NCBI GenBank assembly: GCA_965197455.1 | Contig: OZ240208.1 | Coordinates: 2,046,001-2,110,000 of the forward strand | Source: JAGWBD01 sp965197455 | GTDB lineage: Bacteria; Chloroflexota; Anaerolineae; Aggregatilineales; Phototrophicaceae | Direction: 5' to 3' | Length of the DNA stretch: 64,000 nucleotides | In this document: in pieces, positions 53,372-61,817 of the stretch | Position numbering within the stretch: the stretch's first letter is position 1 | How the letters are laid out: each line of letters starts with the position of its first letter | The notes under the pieces: generated by a model | What the model saw: only the letters and a program-made list of their open reading frames with translations | Told to the model about the DNA's origin: nothing | Databases searched by the model: none | Program-made: the position numbers and the translations under genes

Positions 53372-54757
53372 TTACGCGCGGGTGCGGGCGAAGAGCGTTT
53401 CCAGCTCCGCCTGCGCCTGGTCCATGGCTTCCTGCGGCGAGAGCTCGCCGGAGACGGCCAGACCGGTGAAACGGGTGTGAATGTTGGTCACGGCGTTGGC
53501 TTCCGGCGGCGCCGGGATCGGTGCCGTGTCCGGGCGGTCCAGCGTTTCGTAGAAAACGGACCAGTTGGCCGGGCCGGTCGGCTCGTAGGCCTCGGCGACG
53601 GCCATCGAACGACGCACCGGCGTGGTCGTCATCAGGGGGCGATAGCGGCCAGCCTGGGAGAGCAACTGCTCCACCTGGATGGAGAACTTGAGAAACTCCC
53701 ACATGCGATCGGCGTTGGGGCTGCCGGTGAAGATCCAGTTGCCGCCGACGCCCAGCTGGTGCCGTTGTGACTTCCAGTGCGGCCAGAGCTGCGCGTCAAA
53801 GGCGCCCTTCTCCATGCCGTTGTTGACCAGGTAACCGGCCCCGAAACCGCCCATGGGCGTCATGGCGATCTTGTCGGAGACGAAGAGACCCACCAGCGAG
53901 GCGCCGCCGCCCATCTCGATGCCCGGCGCAAGGCCGTCGTTGGTCAGCGACACGACATACTCCAGCGCCTCGACCGTGGCGGGGTGGTTGGCACTGGGCT
54001 CCGGCCAGCGGAAACCGCCGCCACGGTGAGCCACGTCGTCGTTGTCCGGGTAGAAGGTCTCCCAGAACCATTCACCACCTGGCGAGCGGTCCTCGGTCAG
54101 GAAGTTGCTGCCGTTGACGAAATACCACGGGCCCCAGCTGCCCCAGAGACGGTTGACCCAGGCGTAGCCGAAGGTCTCCTCGCCACCGACGTTGGTGGTG
54201 GCCACGGCGTATTCGTGGAAGTCATCCTTGGTCCAGTCTGCCGCCGGCGTCTCCAGACCCGCCTTTTCCAGTACGTTCAGGTTGAAAAACATGTTGGGCG
54301 CGTTGCAACTGTCGGGCAACTGGTAGATGTTGCCTTCCCAGAGCATGGACTCGGGACAGATCGGCGCCATGTCCGCGTAGTAATCGGCCAGCTCGTCCCT
54401 GGCATCCAGCACGCGCTCGGTGAGCGAAGCCGCGACGCCCTGACCGGCGTAGAGCACGGTCGCCTCGGTCGCAGCGTAGCCCGCGTCCAGCGGCTGACCG
54501 GCGGCCAGCATATTGAGGATCTTCGAGGCCACTTCCTCGTGGTCGATGCCGGTGATGTTGAGGAATTCGACCTCGGTGCCGGGGACCAGTTCGTTGAAGT
54601 TCTCAAAGACCGGCGTAAAGCGCGCCTCGTTCTGCTGGAAACGCAATTGTACGACATCCTGCGCGGGTACCGCGGCCGGCGTCAGGCCAGCGACCAGCCC
54701 GACCGCGCCGGCGGCCGTGCCCTTCAGCATGTCACGACGACTCAGTTTGTGGTTCAT
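53372..54757 (-). CDS. Tat-exported ABC sugar-binding protein, array copy c
   Basis: This 461-residue protein has Tat signal NHKLSRRDMLKGTAAG and a short APAAVPAQD end, like copies a and g. FQQNEARFTPVFENFNEL, FLNITGIDHEEVASKILNML, MFFNLNVLEKAGLETPA, WFWETFYPDNDDVAHRGGGF and IEMGGGASLVGLFVSDKI. Near the end VEQLLSQAGRYRPLMTTTPVRRSM. The extended frame to 54790 is not used, because the Tat motif aligns from 54757. Confidence 0.93.
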   Translation of the reverse strand: MNHKLSRRDMLKGTAAGAVGLVAGLTPAAVPAQDVVQLRFQQNEARFTPVFENFNELVPGTEVEFLNITGIDHEEVASKILNMLAAGQPLDAGYAATEATVLYAGQGVAASLTERVLDARDELADYYADMAPICPESMLWEGNIYQLPDSCNAPNMFFNLNVLEKAGLETPAADWTKDDFHEYAVATTNVGGEETFGYAWVNRLWGSWGPWYFVNGSNFLTEDRSPGGEWFWETFYPDNDDVAHRGGGFRWPEPSANHPATVEALEYVVSLTNDGLAPGIEMGGGASLVGLFVSDKIAMTPMGGFGAGYLVNNGMEKGAFDAQLWPHWKSQRHQLGVGGNWIFTGSPNADRMWEFLKFSIQVEQLLSQAGRYRPLMTTTPVRRSMAVAEAYEPTGPANWSVFYETLDRPDTAPIPAPPEANAVTNIHTRFTGLAVSGELSPQEAMDQAQAELETLFARTRA

Positions 54758-54912
54758 TTGCCCTCTCCCAAATCTCTGTTCAATCGACATGGTTCAATTA
54801 TTACTTTCCGTGCCGCTTTGCTGTCGACGCACCTCCCCTCTGCCTGCATGTGCGGCAGAGCGTACCCCCCCCCTCAAATTATACCAACTCTCCTGCGTAC
54901 ATGGTTGTCGGC
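54758..54912 (-). promoter_or_regulatory. Promoter region of copy c with a C9/G9 tract
   Basis: On the minus strand TATAAT (54883-54878) is followed at 4 nt by nine G bases (54865-54873) and then a leader of about 105 nt. There is no recognisable -35. The same layout occurs in copy d. Confidence 0.6.
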
Positions 54913-54990
54913 ATGCTGTCGCGCATCCCGCTGCACTCACCCGCGCGCGACTCTCGCCGGCTATCGATTGATCTGGTTGGTTTAAAGTGA
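54913..54990 (+). pseudogene. Relic of vanZ-like 5' end in spacer c/d
   Basis: MLSRIPLHSPARDSRRLSID, then a run into the next stem-loop. It keeps 12 residues of the shared start and then diverges. Confidence 0.6.
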
Positions 54991-55016
54991 AGGGGGAGCC
55001 ATGACCGGCTCCCCCT
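54991..55016 (-). terminator. Stem-loop after binding protein d
   Basis: AGGGGGAGCC-ATGACC-GGCTCCCCCT, identical to the hairpin of copy c. Confidence 0.65.
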
Positions 55017-55047
55017 GTTGCTGCACGATCCGCTGCAGCGGCTGCGC

Positions 55048-56448
55048 TTACGAGCCGCGGGTGCGGGCGAAGAGCGTTTCCAGCTCCGCCTGCGCCTGGT
55101 CCATGGCCTCCTGCGGCGAGAGCTCGCCGGAGAGGGCCAGACCGGTGAAACGCGTGTGGATGCTCGTGACGGCGTTGGCTTCCGGCGGCGCCGGGATCGG
55201 GCCCGTGTCCGGCCGGTCCACGGTCTCGTAGAAGACCGACCAGTTGGCCGGGCCGCTGGGCTCGTAGGCCTCCGCGTTGGCCATCGAACGACGCACCGGT
55301 GTGGTCCGCATCAGGGGACGGAACATGTCCTTGAACATGAGCATGGACTCGGTCCTGATCGAGAACTTGAGCAGTTCCCACATGCGGTCCGGGTTCTGGC
55401 TGCCGGTGAAGATCCAGCGGCCGCCGACGCCCAGCTGGTGCCGCTGCGATTTCCAGGCCGGCCAGAACTGCACGTCGAACATGCCCTTTTCCATGCCGGC
55501 GTTGATCAGGCCACCGGCCCAGAAGCCGCCGGCCGGCGTCATGCCCAGTTTGTCGCTGACGAAGATGCCCTGCAACTCGGCACCACCGCCCAGCGCAATG
55601 CCCGGCGCCTTGCCCTGTTCGGTCAGCGACACGACGTACTCCAGCGCCTCGACCATGTTGGGGTGGTTGGCGTTGGGCTCCGGCCAGCGGAAACCGCCGC
55701 CGCGATACGACACACTGTCGTTGTCCGAATAGAAGGTCTCCCAGAACCATTCACCGCCGGGCGAGCGTTCCTCGGTCAGGAAGTTGCTGTCGTTGACGAA
55801 GTACCACGGCCCCCAGCTGCCCCAGAGACGGTTGACCCAGGCGTAGCCGAAGGTCTCCTCGCCACCGACGTTGGTCAGGGCCGTGCACATCTCGTCGAAG
55901 TCATCCTTGGTCCAGTCCGCCCCCGGCACTTCCAGGCCCGCCTTCTCCAGCAGGTTCACGTTGAAGTACATGTTGGGCGAATTGAAACGCGCGGGCAACT
56001 CGTAGATGTCGCCTTCCCACAGCATCGTCTCGGGCAGAATCGGCGCCATGTCCGAGAAGTATTCCTGCAGCTCGTCCGCGTTATCCATCACGCGCTCGGT
56101 CATCGACGAGGCGACGCCCTGACCGGCGTAAAGCACGGTCGCCTCGGTCGCGGCGTAGCCTGCGTCCAGCGGCTGCCCGGAGGCCAGCAGCGAGAGGATC
56201 TTCGCCGCGATTTCCTCATGGTCGATGCCGGTGATGTTGAGGAACTCAACCTCGGTGCCGGGGAACAGTTCGGCAAAGGCTTCAACCACCGGCGTCCAGC
56301 GCGACTCGTTCTCCGAGAAGCGCAGTATGACGGCATCCTGCGACGGCGCGGAGGCCAGGGCCGCGCCAGGCGCGAGGCCCGCTGCCAGCCCGACTGCGCC
56401 GGCGGCCGTGCCCTTCAGCATGTCACGACGACTCAGTTTCTGATTCAT
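55048..56448 (-). CDS. Tat-exported ABC sugar-binding protein, array copy d
   Basis: This 466-residue protein has Tat signal NQKLSRRDMLKG and end ALASAPSQD. FSENESRWTPVVEAFAEL, FLNITGIDHEEIAAKILSLL, MYFNVNLLEKAGLEVPGADW and DDFDEMCTALTNVGGEE differ from the other copies in the region after the cofactor-free hinge, where copies a-c have HEYAVATTN or HEYAKALTN. The ligand-proximal FYSDNDSVSYRGGGFRWP has SYR where others have AHR or GHR, so its ligand may differ. Confidence 0.93.
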   Translation of the reverse strand: MNQKLSRRDMLKGTAAGAVGLAAGLAPGAALASAPSQDAVILRFSENESRWTPVVEAFAELFPGTEVEFLNITGIDHEEIAAKILSLLASGQPLDAGYAATEATVLYAGQGVASSMTERVMDNADELQEYFSDMAPILPETMLWEGDIYELPARFNSPNMYFNVNLLEKAGLEVPGADWTKDDFDEMCTALTNVGGEETFGYAWVNRLWGSWGPWYFVNDSNFLTEERSPGGEWFWETFYSDNDSVSYRGGGFRWPEPNANHPNMVEALEYVVSLTEQGKAPGIALGGGAELQGIFVSDKLGMTPAGGFWAGGLINAGMEKGMFDVQFWPAWKSQRHQLGVGGRWIFTGSQNPDRMWELLKFSIRTESMLMFKDMFRPLMRTTPVRRSMANAEAYEPSGPANWSVFYETVDRPDTGPIPAPPEANAVTSIHTRFTGLALSGELSPQEAMDQAQAELETLFARTRGS

Positions 56449-56602
56449 TTCTCACCTCTAAATCTATAGTTCTGTCAGAGTGTTTCAACAAATTCGGTAC
56501 GAGGTTCTTCTATCAGCCCACCTCCCCCTGTTTTTACATCAGCAACCTAGTGTACCCCCCCCCTCATATTATACAAGGTTTCCTGCGTGCATGGTTGTCG
56601 GC
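56449..56602 (-). promoter_or_regulatory. Promoter region of copy d with a C9/G9 tract
   Basis: TATAAT (56583-56578, minus strand), nine G bases at 56565-56573, then a leader of about 115 nt with AACAGGGGGAGGTGGG. Same design as copy c. Confidence 0.6.
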
Positions 56603-56716
56603 ATGCCGTCGCGCATCCCGCTGCATTCACCCGCGCGCGCAAGGATCGCCGCAGCGCGGGCCTTGCTCGCCCCTTGCGCTGGTCTTGCCGGCGACAGCTT
56701 GCTCCTGGCTGGTTAA
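56603..56716 (+). pseudogene. Relic of vanZ-like 5' end in spacer d/e
   Basis: A 37-codon frame, MPSRIPLHSPARARIAAARA then LLAPCAGLAGDSLLLAG. The 24 bp before the ATG (CTGCGTG..ATGGTTGTCGGC) match the region before the intact vanZ. Confidence 0.65.
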
Positions 56717-56721
56717 TGTGA

Positions 56722-56747
56722 AGGGGGAGCCATTGGCGGCTCCCCCT
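56722..56747 (-). terminator. Stem-loop after binding protein e
   Basis: AGGGGGAGCC-ATTGGC-GGCTCCCCCT. Confidence 0.65.
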
Positions 56748-56777
56748 GAAGTGCACGGGCCGCAGGAGCGGCCGTGC

Positions 56778-58184
56778 CTATGCGCCGCGGGAGCGGATGA
56801 GGAGCGCTTCCAGCTCCGCCTGCGCCTGGTCCAGCGCGGCCTGCGCCGACATCTCGCCGGACATGGCCAGACCGATGGCGCGATTGTGAATACCGGTCAT
56901 GCCGGCGGCTTCCGGCGGCGAGGGGATCGGGTAGGTGTCCGGCCGGTCGATGGTGTCGTAGAAGACCTGCCAGTTGGCCGGGCCTGTGAGTTCGTAGGCC
57001 TCTGCCTTGACCATCGAGCGACGCACCGGCGTGGTCCTCATCACCGGACGGTAGCGCCCTTTCAGGGCCAGCATCTGCTCTGTCCTGACGGAGAACTTGA
57101 GCAGTTCCCACATGCGGTCGACGGCCACGCCGGTGCTGAAGCTGGAGAGCCAGTTGCCGCCGACGCCCAGCTGGTGCCGCTGCGACTTCCACTTCGGCCA
57201 GTACTGTACGTCAAATTCGCCCTTCTCCATCCCGTTGTTGTACAGGCCACCGGCCCAGAAGCCGCCGGCCGGCGTCATGGCAATCCTGTCGGAGAGGAAG
57301 AGGCCGCTCAACGATTGACCGCCGCCCAGTTCGATGCCCGGCGCGAGGCCGTCGGCCGTCAGCGACATGACGAACTCCAGCGCCTCGACCATCAAGGGGT
57401 CGTTGGCGTTGGCCGCGGGCCAGCGGAAACCGCCGCCGCGGTGACCGACGTCGTCGTTGTCCGCGTAGAAAGTTTCCCAGAGCCATTCGCCACCCGGCGC
57501 GCGTTCCTCGGTCAGGAAGTTGGTGTCGTTGACGTAGTGCCACGGGCCCCAGCTGCCCCAGATGCGGATCGGCCAGCCGTAGCCGTAGGTCTCCTCGCCA
57601 CCGAGGTTGGTCGTGGCCTTGGCATATTCAACGAAGTCGTCCTTGGTCCAGTCTGCCGGCGGCACGTCCAGGCCCGCCTTGTTCAGCATGTTCACGTTCA
57701 GGAACATGTTGGGCGCGTTGCAACCATCCGGCAGCTCGTAGAGGTCGCCTTCCCACAGCATGGTCTCGGGCAGGATCGGCGCCATGTCCGAGAAGTACTC
57801 GGCCAGTTCCTCCTTCGCATCCAGCACGCGCTCGGTGAGCGGGGCGGCGATGCCCTCGCCGGCGTAGAGCGTGGTCACCTCGGTCGAGGCCTTGCCCGCG
57901 TCCAGCGGCTGCCCGGAGGCCAGCAGCGTCAGCGTCTTGCTGGCGACCTCCTCATCGTCGATACCGGTGACGTTGATGAATGCGACCTCGGTGCCGGGGA
58001 ACAGCTCCTGGAAGTTCTCAACCACCGGCGTCCAGCGCTCGATGCTCTGATGAAAATGCAGTGTCACCGTGTCCTGCGCGGGCGCCGAGGCCAGGGTCGC
58101 TCCAGGCGCCAGGCCCGCAGCCAGCCCGACCGCGCCGGCGGCCGTGCCCTTCAGCATATCACGACGACTCAGTTTGTGATTCAT
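56778..58184 (-). CDS. Tat-exported ABC sugar-binding protein, array copy e
   Basis: This is a 468-residue member of the e/f/g subgroup, which shares FINVTGIDDEEVASKTLTLL, DAGKASTEVTTLYAGEG, YELPDGCNAPNMFLNVNMLN and GYGWPIRIWGSWGPWHYVND. Tat signal NHKLSRRDMLKG, end TLASAPAQD. It carries the insertion SSFSTGVAVDRMWELLKF shared with copy g, where copy f has SSVTDNGDRMWELLKF. Ligand region IELGGGQSLSGLFLSDRI. Confidence 0.93.
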   Translation of the reverse strand: MNHKLSRRDMLKGTAAGAVGLAAGLAPGATLASAPAQDTVTLHFHQSIERWTPVVENFQELFPGTEVAFINVTGIDDEEVASKTLTLLASGQPLDAGKASTEVTTLYAGEGIAAPLTERVLDAKEELAEYFSDMAPILPETMLWEGDLYELPDGCNAPNMFLNVNMLNKAGLDVPPADWTKDDFVEYAKATTNLGGEETYGYGWPIRIWGSWGPWHYVNDTNFLTEERAPGGEWLWETFYADNDDVGHRGGGFRWPAANANDPLMVEALEFVMSLTADGLAPGIELGGGQSLSGLFLSDRIAMTPAGGFWAGGLYNNGMEKGEFDVQYWPKWKSQRHQLGVGGNWLSSFSTGVAVDRMWELLKFSVRTEQMLALKGRYRPVMRTTPVRRSMVKAEAYELTGPANWQVFYDTIDRPDTYPIPSPPEAAGMTGIHNRAIGLAMSGEMSAQAALDQAQAELEALLIRSRGA

Positions 58185-58340
58185 TTCTTCTCTCCCAAAT
58201 CTCTATTCGACGGCGTGGTTCTGTTACTACGGTACGTATCGCCTTGCTGTCGCTGCACCTCCTCCAATTGTCACATGCGAAGCAATATCTTAACCTCCCC
58301 CCTTATATCTTACAAACTGACGGATGGGTATAGTGGCTCC
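58185..58340 (-). promoter_or_regulatory. Upstream region of copy e with a C6 tract
   Basis: TAAGATATAAGG on the minus strand at 58313-58302 is a weak -10 region, followed by six G bases (58303-58298). The promoter is poorer than in copies c and d. Confidence 0.4.
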
Positions 58341-58454
58341 ATGCTGTCGCGCATCCCGCTGCATTCGCCCGCGCGTGCCAGGATCGCCGCAGCGCGGGCC
58401 TTGCTCGCCCCTTGCGCTGGTCTTGCCGGCGACAGCTTGCTCCTGGCTGGTTAA
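58341..58454 (+). pseudogene. Relic of vanZ-like 5' end in spacer e/f
   Basis: MLSRIPLHSPARARIAAARA then LLAPCAGLAGDSLLLAG, 37 codons, almost identical to the relic in spacer d/e apart from the second codon. TATAGT lies 5-10 nt before its ATG, as before the intact vanZ. Confidence 0.65.
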
Positions 58455-58459
58455 TGTGA

Positions 58460-58485
58460 AGGGGGAGCCATGAGCGGCTCCCCCT
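58460..58485 (-). terminator. Stem-loop after binding protein f
   Basis: AGGGGGAGCC-ATGAGC-GGCTCCCCCT. Confidence 0.65.
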
Positions 58486-58524
58486 GTTGCTGCACGATCC
58501 GCTGCAGCGGCCGCGCCTGGCCGC

Positions 58525-59925
58525 CTAGGTACCGCGGCTGCGGGCCAAGAGCGCTTCCAGCTCCACCTGCGCCTGGTCCAGCGCGGCCTGCGCCGATATC
58601 TCGCCGGACATGGCCAGACCGATGGCGCGATTGTGGATGCCGGTCATGCCACTGGCTTCCGGCGGCGACGGGATCGGGTAGGTGTCCGGCCGGTCGATCG
58701 TGTCGTAGAAGACCTGCCAGTTGGCGGGGCCGCTGGGCTCATAGGCCGACTCCTCGACCATCGAGCGACGCACCGGTGTGGTCGACATCACCGGACGGTA
58801 GCGGCCCTTAAGGGAGAGCATCTGCTCTGTCCTGACGGAGAACTTCAGCAGTTCCCACATGCGGTCGCCATTGTCGGTGACGCTGGAAAGCCAGTTGCCG
58901 CCGACGCCCAGCTGGTGCCGCTGCGACTTCCACTTCGGCCAGTACTGCACGTCAAATTCGCCCTTCTCCATCCCGTTGTTGTGCAAGCCACCGGCCCAGT
59001 AGCCGCCGGCCGGCGTCATGGCAACCTTGTCGGAGAGGAAGAGGCCACTCAGCGACTGACCGCCGCCCAGTTCGATGCTCGGCGTCAGGCCGTCGGCGGT
59101 CAGCGAGACGACGAATTCCAGCGCCTCGACCATCAAGGGGTCGTTGGCGTTGGCCTCGGGCCAGCGGAAACCGCCACCGCGGTGCGCCACGTTGTCGCTA
59201 TCCGCGTAGAAGGTCTCCCAGAGCCATTCGCCGCCCGGCGCGCGTTCCTCGGTCAGGAAGTTGGTATCGTTGACGTAATGCCACGGGCCCCAGCTGCCCC
59301 AGATGCGGATGGGCCAGCCGTAGCCGAAGGTCTCCTCGCCACCGAGGTTGGTCATGGCCGTGGCATATTCAACGAAGTCTTCCTTGGTCCAGTCCGCCGG
59401 CGGCATGTCCAGGCCCGCCTTGTTCAGCATGTTCACGTTTATGAACATGTTGGGCGCGTTGCAACCATCCGGCAGCTCGTAGAGGTCGCCTTCCCACAGC
59501 ATGGTCTCGGGCAGGATCGGCGCCATGTCCGAGAAGTACTCGGCCAGTTCCTCCTTCGCATCCAGCACGCGCTCGGTGAGCGGGGCGGCGATGCCCTCGC
59601 CGGCGTAGAGCGCGGTCACCTCGGTCGAGGCCTTGCCCGCGTCCAGCGGCTGCCCGGAGGCCAGCAGCGTCAGCGTCTTGCTGGCGACCTCTTCATCGTC
59701 GATGCCGGTGACGTTGATGAATGCGACCTCGGTGCCGGGGAACAGCTCCTGGAAGTTTTCAACCACCGGCGTCCAGCGGCCTATGTTCTGATGAAAATGC
59801 AGCGTCACCGTGTCCTGCGCGGGCGCCGAGGCCAGGGTCATGGCAGGCGCGAGTCCCGCAGCCAGCCCGACCGCGCCGGCGGCCGTGCCCTTCAGCATGT
59901 CGCGACGACTCAGTTTCTGGTTCAT
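58525..59925 (-). CDS. Tat-exported ABC sugar-binding protein, array copy f
   Basis: This 466-residue protein is in the e/f/g subgroup. Tat signal NQKLSRRDMLKG, end TLASAPAQD. WTKEDFVEYATAMTNLGGEE, WLWETFYADSDNVAHRGGGF and IELGGGQSLSGLFLSDKV. It lacks the short STGVAV insertion found in e and g. Its upstream region has the same type of spacer as copy e. Confidence 0.93.
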   Translation of the reverse strand: MNQKLSRRDMLKGTAAGAVGLAAGLAPAMTLASAPAQDTVTLHFHQNIGRWTPVVENFQELFPGTEVAFINVTGIDDEEVASKTLTLLASGQPLDAGKASTEVTALYAGEGIAAPLTERVLDAKEELAEYFSDMAPILPETMLWEGDLYELPDGCNAPNMFINVNMLNKAGLDMPPADWTKEDFVEYATAMTNLGGEETFGYGWPIRIWGSWGPWHYVNDTNFLTEERAPGGEWLWETFYADSDNVAHRGGGFRWPEANANDPLMVEALEFVVSLTADGLTPSIELGGGQSLSGLFLSDKVAMTPAGGYWAGGLHNNGMEKGEFDVQYWPKWKSQRHQLGVGGNWLSSVTDNGDRMWELLKFSVRTEQMLSLKGRYRPVMSTTPVRRSMVEESAYEPSGPANWQVFYDTIDRPDTYPIPSPPEASGMTGIHNRAIGLAMSGEISAQAALDQAQVELEALLARSRGT

Positions 59926-60081
59926 TTTCTCACCTCTATACTATAGTTCGATCGGAGTGGTTCAATTACTATGGTGCGTATCGCTTTGCTGTCGGCGCAC
60001 CTCCCCTGGTCGTCACTTGCGCGACAAGAGTTTAACTTCCCCCCCTCGTTTTGCAAACTGACCGATGGGTATAGTGGCTCC
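59926..60081 (-). promoter_or_regulatory. Upstream region of copy f with a C7 tract
   Basis: Seven C bases on the plus strand (60040-60046) sit where c and d have nine, but the preceding minus-strand sequence CAGTTTGCAAAACGAG has no good -10. Expression may be weak or depend on an activator. The leader GAGGTGAGAAA before the ATG is shared with copy g. Confidence 0.4.
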
Positions 60082-60168
60082 ATGCTGACCCGCATCCCGC
60101 TGAAATCACTCGCGCGCAAGGATCGCCGCAGCCCGTACCTTGCGCCGGCCCTGCCGGCTATCGATTGA
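60082..60168 (+). pseudogene. Relic of vanZ-like 5' end in spacer f/g
   Basis: MLTRIPLKSLARKDRRSPYL then APALPAID, 28 codons. It keeps the MLxRIPL start but is diverged after residue 10. Confidence 0.6.
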
Positions 60169-60187
60169 TCTGGTTGGTTTAAAGTGA

Positions 60188-60213
60188 AGGGGGAGCCATG
60201 ACCGGCTCCCCCT
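60188..60213 (-). terminator. Stem-loop after binding protein g
   Basis: AGGGGGAGCC-ATGACC-GGCTCCCCCT. Confidence 0.65.
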
Positions 60214-60243
60214 GAAGTGCACGGGCCGCCGCGGCGGCCGCGC

Positions 60244-61641
60244 TTACGAGCCGCGGGTGCGGACGAAGAGCGCTTCCAGCTCCGCCTGCGCCTGGTCCAG
60301 CGCGGCCTGCGGCGACATCTCGCCGGAGACGGCCAGACCGATGGCGCGATTGTGGATGCCGGTCATGCCACTGGCTTCCGGTGGCGACGGGATCGGGTAG
60401 GTGTCCGGCCGATCGATCGTGTCGTAGAAGACCTTCCAGTTGGCCGGGCCGCTGGGCTCATAGGCCGACTCCTCGACCATCGAGCGACGCACCGGTGTGG
60501 TCGTCATCACCGGACGGTAGCGGCCATCAAGGGCGAGCATCTGCTCCCGCCTGACGGAGAACTTGAGCAGTTCCCACATGCGGTCGACGGCCACGCCGGT
60601 GCTGAAGCTGGAGAGCCAGTTGCCGCCGACGCCCAGCTGGTGCCGCTGCGACTTCCACTTCGGCCAGTACTGCACGTCATAGGTGCCCTTCTCCATACCC
60701 TCGTTGTGCAAGCCACCGGCCCAGAAGCCGCCGGCCGGTGTCATGGCAATCCTGTCGGAGACAAAGAGCCCCTCCAGCGAGGAACCGCCGCCCAGCTCGA
60801 TGCCCGGCGCATAGCCGTCGGTGGTCAGCGAGACGACGAACTCCAGCGCCTCGACCATGTTGGGGTGGTTGGCATTGGCCGCCGGCCAGCGGAAACCGCC
60901 GCCGCGGTGACCCACGTCGTCGTTGTCCGCGTAGAAGGTCTCCCAGAACCATTCACCGCCCGGCGCGCGTTCCTCGGTCAGGAAGTTGGTGTCGTTGACG
61001 TAGTGCCACGGGCCCCAGCTGCCCCAGATGCGGATGGGCCAGCCGTAGCCGAAGGTCTCCTCGCCACCGACGTTGGTCGTGGCCTTGGCATACTCGACGA
61101 AGTCGTCCTTGGTCCAGTCCGCCGGCGGCATGTCCAGGCCCGCCTTGTTTAGCATGTTCACGTTTATGAACATGTTGGGAGCGTTGCAACCATCCGGCAG
61201 CTCGTAGAGGTCGCCTTCCCACAGCATGGTCTCGGGCAGGATCGGCGCCATGTCCGAGAAGTACTCGGCCAGTTCCTCCTTCGCATCCAGCACGCGCTCG
61301 CTGAGCGGGGCGGCGATGCCCTCGCCGGCGTAGAGCGCGGTCACCTCGGTCGAGGCCTTGCCCGCGTCCAGCGGCTGCCCGGAGGCCAGCAGCGTCAGGG
61401 TCTTGCTGGCGACCTCTTCATCGTCGATACCGCTGACGTTGATGAACTCGACCTCGGTGCCGGGGAACAGCTCCTTGAAGTTCTCAACTACCGGCGTCCA
61501 GGCCTTTATCCGTTGATGGAAACGCAGTGTCACGACATCATCCTGCGCGGGCACCGCGGCAGGCGCAAGGCCAGCCACCAGCCCGACCGCGCCGGCGGCC
61601 GTGCCCTTCAGCATGTCACGACGACTCAGTTTGTGATCCAT
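60244..61641 (-). CDS. Tat-exported ABC sugar-binding protein, array copy g (outermost)
   Basis: This 465-residue protein, first in the array by transcription, has Tat signal DHKLSRRDMLKGTAAG and end APAAVPAQD. FHQRIKAWTPVVENFKEL, FINVSGIDDEEVASKTLTLL, MFINVNMLNKAGLDMPP, WFWETFYADNDDVGHRGGGF and IELGGGSSLEGLFVSDRI. It combines e/f-like core with c-like signal end. It is divergent from vanZ across 176 bp, which looks like the ancestral arrangement. Confidence 0.93.
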   Translation of the reverse strand: MDHKLSRRDMLKGTAAGAVGLVAGLAPAAVPAQDDVVTLRFHQRIKAWTPVVENFKELFPGTEVEFINVSGIDDEEVASKTLTLLASGQPLDAGKASTEVTALYAGEGIAAPLSERVLDAKEELAEYFSDMAPILPETMLWEGDLYELPDGCNAPNMFINVNMLNKAGLDMPPADWTKDDFVEYAKATTNVGGEETFGYGWPIRIWGSWGPWHYVNDTNFLTEERAPGGEWFWETFYADNDDVGHRGGGFRWPAANANHPNMVEALEFVVSLTTDGYAPGIELGGGSSLEGLFVSDRIAMTPAGGFWAGGLHNEGMEKGTYDVQYWPKWKSQRHQLGVGGNWLSSFSTGVAVDRMWELLKFSVRREQMLALDGRYRPVMTTTPVRRSMVEESAYEPSGPANWKVFYDTIDRPDTYPIPSPPEASGMTGIHNRAIGLAVSGEMSPQAALDQAQAELEALFVRTRGS

Positions 61642-61817
61642 TTTCTCACCTCTATACTATAGTTCGATCGGAGTGGTTCAATTACTATGGAACGGCCCTG
61701 TTGGCTGTCGGCGCACCTCGCTTGTTCTCACATGCACAACAATGTATAGCACCCTCCCTCTAACATTATATTAATATTATGCATTGCACAAACTTTCCTG
61801 CGTGTATAGTTGTCGGC
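61642..61817. promoter_or_regulatory. Divergent promoter region of binding protein g and vanZ
   Basis: Minus strand: TATAAT at 61770-61765 for copy g, with a broken G-rich stretch (AGAGGGAGGG) in place of the homopolymer. Plus strand: TATAGT at 61805-61810, 7 nt before the vanZ ATG (61818), which predicts a leaderless vanZ mRNA. An AT-rich core (TTATATTAATATTATGC) lies between them. Confidence 0.6.

Noticed and set aside
55018..56469. Long plus-strand open frames antisense to the binding-protein genes (also at 51728-53110, 56550-58454, 58633-59946)
   Set aside because: They are frame shadows in GC-rich sequence: composition is His/Arg/Val-rich, no domain is recognisable, and all recur antisense to each paralogue.
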